Source: Fluviicola sp. (GTDB lineage: Bacteria; Bacteroidota; Bacteroidia; Flavobacteriales_D; Crocinitomicaceae). From it: a DNA stretch of 64,000 nt. Every line of letters begins with the position of its first letter. Positions within the stretch are counted from its first letter, which is position 1. The translations under genes and the position numbers were made by a program. Below the pieces are notes generated by a model, which was not told the DNA's origin, ran no database searches, and saw only the letters and a program-made list of their open reading frames with translations. This document shows, piece after piece, positions 18,841-27,714 of this stretch. The stretch spans positions 203,668-267,667 of the forward strand of contig NZ_JAQSWB010000008.1 of NCBI RefSeq assembly GCF_029266855.1, given 5' to 3'.

Positions 18841-20200
18841 ACACCCGCACAGAAAATTACCGGTCCATTTGCTGTAATTGTCGGTACTGCCGGAAGCGGA
18901 TTCACTGTAACGCTTGTTGCGGCAGATATCGAAGAACACGGTCCGTTTGATACAGTTACCGTATAAGAACCACTAGCTGTAACCGTAATTGTTTGCGTTG
19001 TTGCTCCATTCGACCAGGTATTTCCAGTTGCCGAAGATGAAGTCAGTGTTACCGAACCGCCTGTACAAAAGCTTGTTGGTCCGCCAGCTGTAATGGTTGG
19101 TACTGCCGGGAGCGGATTTACTGTAACACTTGTCGCTGTGGAGGTCGAAGAACACGAGCCGTTAGAAACCGTAACCGTATAAGAACCACTAGCAGTTACT
19201 GTAATGGATTGAGTTGTTGCACCATTCGACCAGGTATTTCCCGTTGCACAGGTATTTCCCGTTGCAGATGAAGAAGTTAAAGTTACCGAACCACCCGCAC
19301 AAAAGGTCGTTGGCCCACCGGCTGTAATTGTAGGTACTGCCGGAAGCGGATTCACTGTAACGCTTGTTGCGGCAGATGAAGAAGAACATGATCCGTTTGA
19401 TACAGTTACCGTATAAGAACCACTAGCTGTAACCGTAATTGTTTGCGTTGTTGCTCCATTCGACCAGGTATTTCCCGTTGCCGAAGATGAAGTCAGAGTT
19501 ACCGAACCGCCTGTACAAAAGCTTGTCGGTCCGCCAGCTGTAATGGTTGGTACTGCCGGGAGCGGATTCACCGTAACACTTGTCGCTGTGGAGGTCGAAG
19601 AACACGAGCCGTTGGAAACCGTAACCGTATAAGAACCGCTTGTTGTGACTGTAATGGATTGAGTTGTTGCTCCATTCGACCAGGTATTTCCCGTTGCAGA
19701 TGAAGAAGTTAAAGTTACCGAACCACCCGCACAAAAGGTCGTTGGTCCGCCGGCTGTAATTGTCGGTACTGCCGGAAGTGGATTCACCGTAACAGTTGTT
19801 GCTGCAGATGCAGAAGTACAGCCACTCGCTGAAACTGTCAATGAATAAGTCCCGCTAGTTGAAACTGTAATTGATTGAGTTGTGGCACCTGTAGACCAGG
19901 TGTTTCCAGTTACAGATGAAGAAGTTAAGATAACTGATCCACCTGTACAAAATGAAATTGGCCCGCTTGCTGTAATTGTCGGAGTAGCCGGGAGCGGATT
20001 TACTGTGACAGTTGTTGCAGCTGATGTCGCTGAGCAAGATCCGCTTAAAACCGTAACCGTATAGGATCCGCTTGTTGTGACTGTAATGGATTGAGTTGTT
20101 GCACCATTTGACCAGGTGTTCCCCGTTGCAGAAGATGAAGTCAGGGTTACCGAACCACCCGCACAAAAGGTAGTCGGGCCGCCAGCGGTAAGCGTAGGCG
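18067..20200 (-). repeat. 216-nt coding tandem array (about ten Ig-like units)
   Basis: Anchors on the conserved WSNGATTQ coding segment fall at 18173, 18389, 18605, 18821, 19012, 19228, 19462, 19678, 19894 and 20110. All spacings are exactly 216 nt except 191 (a 25-nt loss) and 234 (an 18-nt gain). Units are 72 residues each. Confidence 0.95.
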
Positions 20201-21911
20201 GAGTTCCCGGCGTTACTGTTATTGTCCGGTTGCTAGTGATCTGGTTTCCGCAAAGATCTGTAACAATAGAATAAAGAGTTATCGTCCCTGAAGTCGGGAA
20301 TGTAATGCTTGCGCTTGTCCCCGTCCCGACACTTGGAGTACCCGTTGGACTGAAGCTCCAATTATAGTTATAAGCCGGAACTCCATATACAGCAGAAGTG
20401 GAGGCAGTAAGCGCACCTCCCTGGCATACAGTAGTTCCCGAAAGCGTAATCGGATTAGCCGGATTCGTATATTCAAGTGTTCTTCCGGTAACATTCATTA
20501 CCCATGGAGAACCTGACCCAATACAAGTGTTTGAACAGCCTGAAGCTCCCCAACACGAGCGATAAAATTTCAAAGTAAATGTCACATTTTGTGTGGCACA
20601 ACTGGCAGCTGAAGGTGCCGGCATACAAGCTGCAAGATCTGCAAATACGGTCTGATTCGTTGCTGCACAGGTTCCACCACCGATTGCATTGCAAAACCAA
20701 TAGAATCCTGCAGCTGAAGGACTCGTACACGCCCCGCTTGCAATGCGCATTGCTCCATCCTGAAGCCAACAGGTACTTCCGTTTGCTGTATATGTAAAAG
20801 AGAATGTCAAATCTGTAATAGTAGCTCCTGCAGGACAGGGCACCGCCAAATTATAATCACATGAATTGGTGAAATTACAAGAAGCATTATACCTGGAACC
20901 GGTAATGGATGCCTGAGCCAGCGTTGCTGTCCCGGTTACAAGCGGATCAACCACCAAATGGTATGAAGCAATATTGTCATTGATCCAATCATAATTTACG
21001 ATCAGATCTATCTTATTTGCATGAAGCTGATATTCTCCTGAACGTGCAAGATCTTTAGGCCCGTCTTTCGCATATAGTTTAGCCTCGTCCATTACAGCCA
21101 ATTCTGTTGAACCCGACATTAATTTAAGACTTCCGATTCCCAATGTGTGGGAACCGTCGGCAAATTGTGCATGAAGAGAAGATGCTCCCTGAAGTTCTTC
21201 GCGAAATACCAATTTATCAAAAACTCCGAATTCATTGGACCTGATAATGAAACTTGTCTTGACAGCTCCTCTGAGAACAATCATTTCGGCATCTATTCCC
21301 GGGAATATATTGTGAATCAGTGTTCCGTCAGAACCAACGGTATAATCAGACCAATCGGCAGTCAATTGATTTATCTCCAGACCATTTTGCACTACAATTA
21401 GTTTCCAGTTATTGAATTGAAGTGTGCCGTTAGCTGTGTTTAATTCAGTTCTGGCAGCAGAAAAATCAATTACCGGTTGGTCCAGTAAATAACCGGATTC
21501 ATACCTCGTTCCGGAAACAGGGTGCAATTCATGTTTAATCGTCAGCCACTTTCCGTTCAGAAACTGGTGTAAATCTCCCAATGCTTTCTGAGTAAAGAAC
21601 TTACTCTTGTCAGAAATACTTACAAAGTAACGTTCATCAACTGTGCGTTTTTCCAGCACTTCGACGCAATTATCGCAAGGAGCATTTTCAGGAAGTATTC
21701 CAAATTCCGGATGATCGTAATTTTCAGGAAGGTTGTACTTTTTCCATTCATTGAGATCCTTTATTTCAGAACCCGGGAAAGAAGTCAGATTATTGATCTT
21801 TGCAATCAGTCCGGTTTGGGCCTGTTTTTCCTGACCAAATAAATGGGAAGTTCCTAAAAGGAAAATTAGGAAAACGAATGCAAGGTTTCCAGAGTAGTTT
21901 GTAGTCGGCAT
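18789..21911 (-). CDS. N-terminal part of frameshifted T9SS repeat adhesin
   Basis: The protein starts with a signal peptide (MPTTNYSGNLAFVFLIFLLG, ending HLFGQ). An N-terminal region of about 300 residues follows, in which I recognise no named domain. Next comes a Cys-rich section (residues about 340-490), then a PKD/Ig-like domain, then the 72-residue Ig-like repeats. The last 15 or so codons (VQREIPGRMVQQLNPLQ) are out-of-frame sequence after the lesion at about 18841, so the real product, if read through, would continue into the type B sorting domain encoded downstream. As it stands the protein would be secreted to the periplasm but could not be sorted by the T9SS. The role is inferred to be adhesion or gliding. 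Confidence 0.85.
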   Translation of the reverse strand: MPTTNYSGNLAFVFLIFLLGTSHLFGQEKQAQTGLIAKINNLTSFPGSEIKDLNEWKKYNLPENYDHPEFGILPENAPCDNCVEVLEKRTVDERYFVSISDKSKFFTQKALGDLHQFLNGKWLTIKHELHPVSGTRYESGYLLDQPVIDFSAARTELNTANGTLQFNNWKLIVVQNGLEINQLTADWSDYTVGSDGTLIHNIFPGIDAEMIVLRGAVKTSFIIRSNEFGVFDKLVFREELQGASSLHAQFADGSHTLGIGSLKLMSGSTELAVMDEAKLYAKDGPKDLARSGEYQLHANKIDLIVNYDWINDNIASYHLVVDPLVTGTATLAQASITGSRYNASCNFTNSCDYNLAVPCPAGATITDLTFSFTYTANGSTCWLQDGAMRIASGACTSPSAAGFYWFCNAIGGGTCAATNQTVFADLAACMPAPSAASCATQNVTFTLKFYRSCWGASGCSNTCIGSGSPWVMNVTGRTLEYTNPANPITLSGTTVCQGGALTASTSAVYGVPAYNYNWSFSPTGTPSVGTGTSASITFPTSGTITLYSIVTDLCGNQITSNRTITVTPGTPPTLTAGGPTTFCAGGSVTLTSSSATGNTWSNGATTQSITVTTSGSYTVTVLSGSCSATSAATTVTVNPLPATPTITASGPISFCTGGSVILTSSSVTGNTWSTGATTQSITVSTSGTYSLTVSASGCTSASAATTVTVNPLPAVPTITAGGPTTFCAGGSVTLTSSSATGNTWSNGATTQSITVTTSGSYTVTVSNGSCSSTSTATSVTVNPLPAVPTITAGGPTSFCTGGSVTLTSSSATGNTWSNGATTQTITVTASGSYTVTVSNGSCSSSSAATSVTVNPLPAVPTITAGGPTTFCAGGSVTLTSSSATGNTCATGNTWSNGATTQSITVTASGSYTVTVSNGSCSSTSTATSVTVNPLPAVPTITAGGPTSFCTGGSVTLTSSSATGNTWSNGATTQTITVTASGSYTVTVSNGPCSSISAATSVTVNPLPAVPTITANGPVIFCAGVQREIPGRMVQQLNPLQ
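19230..19265 (-). repeat. 18-nt in-frame tandem duplication inside one repeat unit
   Basis: CAGGTATTTCCCGTTGCA is present twice in succession, adding ATGNTC-like residues in frame. This unit is 234 nt long instead of 216. The insertion point corresponds exactly to the place where another unit has lost 25 nt. Confidence 0.9.
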
Positions 21912-22050
21912 GAACCTAATATTATTTAACGCTATGATAAATAGACGTAAATAATTCTACATGGTGGCGTTTATTTTTATTTTTTTAAAGCCGAATTAAT
22001 AAATGGGCAGTTTCAATAATACTACAACGTTATAGCTGTAATCATTTGAT

Positions 22051-22857
22051 TTAAAGCCCTCTTGCTTTTTTGATATTGTCATACGCCTCCTGAATCCGCT
22101 GGAATTTCTCTTTCGCTCCTTTCTGATATTCTTCACCAAGCGATGCGACTTTATCGGGGTGATAACGCACGGCCATCTGGCGGTAAGCCTTTTTCACATC
22201 CTCATCCGAAGCAGACTCTTCAATTCCCAGGATCTCATAATCAGCATTCAAATTTTGCCTGAACATTCCCTGTACAGATCTGAAATCCATAGGAGGAACC
22301 TGTAACAGGTTTGCAATTTGCTGCAGTGTTTTTATTTCCTGATCGGAAACCTGGCCATCCGACTGAGCGATTCCAAACAAATAATGAAGCAATTGAATCC
22401 GGATCTCAACCTGGGCACGCATACGGATATCCGAGCAGATCTGATCTATCGGAATGGTGGGAACATCCAGGAAATGTTTGAGCGTTTGTAAATGCGAGGT
22501 ATTGAACTGATTACCGAATTGCTGGGCAAGAAAGGCTTTTACGAAATTCAATTCGGATTTCACCACCTTCCCATCGCTTCTCATCATATATGCCGAGAGA
22601 GCCAAAAGCTGGGTAGGGAAATCATATTGCTGGGTTTGCTGCCTGTAATATTCAAAAACATCCTGGAACGACTGGCGGGAACCACCCGATCCCGGATCCG
22701 AATTTCGACTTCTCCTGACCCGGGCTGCCTGGTCTATAAATCCACCTATAAAAAACGCAATAACCGCAGGCAGAAACCTTCCTCCCGAAACAGCAAATGC
22801 AACAATTGCAAAAATGATACTATACACGCTAAAAAAATAAAATTCCTGCAAATCCAC
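22051..22857 (-). CDS. TerB-DnaJ domain protein (DjlA-like)
   Basis: This is a membrane-anchored J-domain co-chaperone that would stimulate DnaK ATPase activity. A hydrophobic N-terminus (residues about 11-37) anchors it. A TerB-like helical domain spans about residues 75-190 (LSAYMMRSDGKVVKSELNFV). The C-terminal J domain carries the HPD motif in YHPDK. The start is doubtful: the GTG at 22857 lies at the edge of the htpG terminator hairpin, and the first nine codons fall in that hairpin and its T-rich tail. The GTG at 22827 (VYSIIFAIVAF) is a plausible alternative. Confidence 0.85.
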   Translation of the reverse strand: MDLQEFYFFSVYSIIFAIVAFAVSGGRFLPAVIAFFIGGFIDQAARVRRSRNSDPGSGGSRQSFQDVFEYYRQQTQQYDFPTQLLALSAYMMRSDGKVVKSELNFVKAFLAQQFGNQFNTSHLQTLKHFLDVPTIPIDQICSDIRMRAQVEIRIQLLHYLFGIAQSDGQVSDQEIKTLQQIANLLQVPPMDFRSVQGMFRQNLNADYEILGIEESASDEDVKKAYRQMAVRYHPDKVASLGEEYQKGAKEKFQRIQEAYDNIKKARGL

Positions 22858-22880
22858 TAGTTATTCCCGGGATTTGCAGG
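22831..22880 (-). terminator. Rho-independent terminator of htpG
   Basis: On the minus strand CCTGCAAATCC pairs with GGATTTGCAGG (22870-22880 with 22845-22855, 11 bp, 14-nt loop), followed by AATTTTATTTTTTT. It begins 8 nt after the htpG stop and runs into the 5' end of the DnaJ-domain gene. Confidence 0.8.
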
Positions 22881-22888
22881 AACCTGAA

Positions 22889-24778
22889 TTATACAAATGA
22901 GATGCTTCTCTCAATAAATTTATTCAACTCCTCGCCTTTCAACATACCTTGAGCCAATAAAGCCAAATCCGTTAACTGTTTAATTTTAGCGGATTTTTCA
23001 TCATCATTCGTCAAGCTCAATAAAGCTTCTACTTTCTGGTGATTTGCATTGACAACCATACTGTATGTTTCAGGGAAAGCTCCGAAGAAACCTCCGCCAC
23101 CGTATTTTTGCTGCTCCATCATTCGACGGACAAATTCCGGCTGAGTTACAATAATCGGAGAATCCGTTTCGCTCATCGATTTAAATTCCACTTTGAATTT
23201 CCGGTTATCAACTGCCGATTCGAATAAGGGTTTCAAGGTTGTTTGTTGTTCTTCCGTCAATTTTGCCGGCAATTCACCTTCTTTTTTAATCAATTGATCC
23301 AAAGCATCCGCATCCACCCTTACAAAAGTGAAGTTCTCAAATGTTTGCTCCATCAAAGAAATCCAATGTACTGCCAGTGGTCCATCAATAATTGCTACTT
23401 GGTATCCGCGGTCTTTCGCTTGTTTCACAAAAGAGAAATGCTCTTCCAAACTATGTGTATAAAGTGCAACCACTTTTCCATCCTTATCTGTCTGAAGTGG
23501 TGAAATCTGCTCTTTAAACTCTTCGATCGTCAAATATTTTCCATCCGAATTTTTCACCAATGCAAAGCTTTTCGCTTTTTCGGCAAACTTATCGTCAGAA
23601 AGCATTCCGTACTCTACAAAAATCTTCAGATCATCCCATTTCGCTTCGAAATCTGCACGATCTTTTTTGAACATTTCCGCCAATTTATCAGCAACTTTTT
23701 TAGTGATATGCGCCGAAATCTTCTTCACATTTCCATCGCTTTGCAAATACGAACGGGATACATTCAACGGAATATCCGGGGAATCAATTACACCATGAAG
23801 CAGTGTCAAAAATTCAGGAACAATCTCTGCAACCGAATCCGTAATAAACACCTGATTCGAATACAAGTTAATTTTATTGCGCTGAACCTCTACATTTTCC
23901 TTGATCTTCGGGAAGTATAAGATTCCTGTCAAATTGAAAGGATAATCCACATTCAGGTGAATATGGAACAAAGGATCTTCAAAAGACATTGGGTACAACT
24001 CTCTGTAGAAGGAATTGTAATCTTCATCCTTCAAATCAACCGGAGCAATTGTCCAGGCCGGTTTCGGGTTATTTACCTGGTTCGGAACATCGATCGAAGT
24101 GCGTTTAACCTTTCCATCTTCATCCTTTTCGCCGTCCGGAGAATTGATGTATTCAACCTTCGTTCCGAAGAAAACCGGGATTGGAAGGAACTTACAGTAC
24201 TTATCCAAAATTCCCTGGATGCGCGGTTTCTCCAAAAACTCAATTGATTCTTCATTGATATACAAAACGATATCCGTTCCGCGGGTATCTTTTTCAATTT
24301 CAGTCAATGTATATTCCGGAGAGCCGTTACTTTCCCACTGAACTGCCTGTGCACCCTCATGACGTGACAAAGTACGGATCTGAACCTTTTCGGCAACCAT
24401 AAATGCAGAATAGAAGCCCAATCCGAAATGACCGATAATACTTTCCGCACCATCTTTACCTTCGTATTGTTTTACGAACTCTTCTGCTCCCGAAAAAGCA
24501 ATCTGGTTGATATATTTATCGATTTCCTCAGCTGTCATCCCGATTCCGTTATCTCGGATAGTTAAGGTTTTCGCTTCTTTGTCCAAAAGCACTTCCACTT
24601 TCAATTCACCCAGTTCGCCTTTATACTCTCCTGTTGAAGAAAGCACTTTTAACTTCTGGCTTGCATCTACTGCATTCGACACCAACTCACGCAAGAATAT
24701 CTCATGGTCGGAATACAAAAATTTCTTAATAATCGGAAAAATATTTTCCGTTGATACATGTATTTGTCCTGTTTTCAT
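22889..24778 (-). CDS. htpG: Molecular chaperone HtpG (Hsp90)
   Basis: HtpG is a dimeric, ATP-dependent cytoplasmic chaperone. The GHKL ATPase domain at the N-terminus shows ELVSNAVDASQKL (Mg-binding Asn), the DNGIGM box and GHFGLGFYSAFMVA. Middle and C-terminal dimerisation domains follow to residue 629, the usual bacterial length. The conserved middle-domain segment with catalytic Arg is IPLNVSRSYLQ. The gene is followed by its own terminator and by a J-domain protein, which fits a chaperone grouping. No CIRCE or other heat-shock operator was recognised upstream. Confidence 0.97.
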   Translation of the reverse strand: MKTGQIHVSTENIFPIIKKFLYSDHEIFLRELVSNAVDASQKLKVLSSTGEYKGELGELKVEVLLDKEAKTLTIRDNGIGMTAEEIDKYINQIAFSGAEEFVKQYEGKDGAESIIGHFGLGFYSAFMVAEKVQIRTLSRHEGAQAVQWESNGSPEYTLTEIEKDTRGTDIVLYINEESIEFLEKPRIQGILDKYCKFLPIPVFFGTKVEYINSPDGEKDEDGKVKRTSIDVPNQVNNPKPAWTIAPVDLKDEDYNSFYRELYPMSFEDPLFHIHLNVDYPFNLTGILYFPKIKENVEVQRNKINLYSNQVFITDSVAEIVPEFLTLLHGVIDSPDIPLNVSRSYLQSDGNVKKISAHITKKVADKLAEMFKKDRADFEAKWDDLKIFVEYGMLSDDKFAEKAKSFALVKNSDGKYLTIEEFKEQISPLQTDKDGKVVALYTHSLEEHFSFVKQAKDRGYQVAIIDGPLAVHWISLMEQTFENFTFVRVDADALDQLIKKEGELPAKLTEEQQTTLKPLFESAVDNRKFKVEFKSMSETDSPIIVTQPEFVRRMMEQQKYGGGGFFGAFPETYSMVVNANHQKVEALLSLTNDDEKSAKIKQLTDLALLAQGMLKGEELNKFIERSISFV

Positions 24779-24890
24779 ACTTATTTGAAATTTGGTTTTG
24801 TATTGTCAAGGTTTGTGCCAAGTGAGATTTTATGACAAAGTGGCAGATTAAGACTTGTAAAAAGAAATGTATGTTATTTAAAACAACAGA

Positions 24891-25775
24891 TCACATTTTT
24901 CTCAAAGGAATGCAAACCACATTATCGTGCTGTGGTAAATCGGCATCATTTTCTATCAGAACCAAATCTGACCTGCGCTCCTTGGTTCCCTTTTGCTTAT
25001 ACAATTCATAATTTCCGAGTGAACGGACGAAACCGGCAATTTCCTTCGGAGTTGTTCCCATTGTATTTTCACGCTGTTCCGAAACTTCAATGATGAGAAC
25101 CGGCCGTTGTTTTTTCAGTAATTCAATGCCGCCTTTCAATACTTCCAGTTCAAAACCTTCCACATCAATTTTGATCAGATCAATGTGATCGTTTTGAAAC
25201 AGGAAATCAATCGTATCGACCGGAACCTCCACTCCTTTTTCACCATCCTGGGAAAGCAAAGATGCACCGCCACGGTTTACATTCCAATTTTCAAAGAGTG
25301 TTGCTTTTCCTTGTTTCTCACCCAATGCAAGCGGAAAGATCTCCACATTTTCACAGCGATTCAATGCCAGGTTATGCTGTAAAATTTCCTGTGTTTTCGG
25401 ATTTGCTTCAACAGCCAATACCTTCCCCTTTTCACCAACCTGTTTGCTGGCAATACTTGACATCAGGCCAATGTTAGCACCGATATCCAGGAATACACTT
25501 CCCGGTTTCAGAAATTGATGAAGTAACTGGATAGTCCCTTTTTCATAAGTTCCGGTTTCAAACAGGGATAATTCAACACCGCGGTCAACGGAAGGATCAA
25601 TGAGCAATTCAACACCATGAATGGTTTTCAGGACATGTTTTCCCACTTTCCCGGGAGAAGGAAGCAGGAGTTTTGGCAGAAGTACCGATAAACGCCGAAT
25701 TCCGCGAATATCAAGATCGCGCAGGCCTGAGATCAGCTTGTGACGCAAGAGGAATGAACGGTTTGGAACTGACAT
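24891..25775 (-). CDS. FkbM family methyltransferase
   Basis: This is a SAM-dependent O-methyltransferase of the FkbM family, whose members usually methylate sugars or small secondary metabolites. The Rossmann core is recognisable: VFLDIGANIGLMSSIAS binds SAM, VLAVEANPKTQEILQHNL is the acidic loop, and DLIKIDVEGFELEVLKGG is the FkbM signature. The 294 residues are full length. There are no polysaccharide or natural-product genes beside it, so the substrate is unknown. It appears to be transcribed alone. Confidence 0.88.
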   Translation of the reverse strand: MSVPNRSFLLRHKLISGLRDLDIRGIRRLSVLLPKLLLPSPGKVGKHVLKTIHGVELLIDPSVDRGVELSLFETGTYEKGTIQLLHQFLKPGSVFLDIGANIGLMSSIASKQVGEKGKVLAVEANPKTQEILQHNLALNRCENVEIFPLALGEKQGKATLFENWNVNRGGASLLSQDGEKGVEVPVDTIDFLFQNDHIDLIKIDVEGFELEVLKGGIELLKKQRPVLIIEVSEQRENTMGTTPKEIAGFVRSLGNYELYKQKGTKERRSDLVLIENDADLPQHDNVVCIPLRKM

Positions 25776-25851
25776 AATTTGATTTGAGTTCGAATTTACG
25801 TTTTATATGGTTTACTTAACCACATAGATCACATCAGTCCACATAGTTTTA

Positions 25852-25888
25852 ACGTAAAAAAGCCCCGATCCAAACGAACCGAGGCTTT
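25852..25888 (-). terminator. Rho-independent terminator of the ABC-F gene
   Basis: On the minus strand AAAGCCTCG pairs with CGGGGCTTT (9 bp with one G-U; 25859-25867 with 25880-25888), followed by TTTTTAC. It lies about 20 nt after the stop codon. The stem could also work from the other strand with one mismatch. Confidence 0.85.
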
Positions 25889-25906
25889 AACTATTTTAAA
25901 AAACGC

Positions 25907-27592
<1,686 letters not shown>

Positions 27593-27654
27593 CTAAAATC
27601 ACTGCTAAATAATTATAAATCAGCACAAAACCAATTATGAATGATGAATGATTT

Positions 27655-27697
27655 AATTATCAAGGAGCATCTCCCAAAGATTTACTCCTTGATAATT
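27655..27697. terminator. Inverted repeat at the 3' end of the M43 protease gene
   Basis: AATTATCAAGGAG (27655-27667) and CTCCTTGATAATT (27685-27697) form a perfect 13-bp stem with a 17-nt loop, 18 nt after the minus-strand stop. A T run is poor (AAATCATTC follows), so it may be an imperfect terminator or a 3' stabiliser. Confidence 0.55.
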
Positions 27698-27714
27698 GAT
27701 AATTAAAATCCTTA

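Noticed and set aside
18067..20200. Regular repeats suggesting a CRISPR array
   Set aside because: The units are 216 nt, fully coding for Ig-like domains, without constant short repeats and unique spacers.
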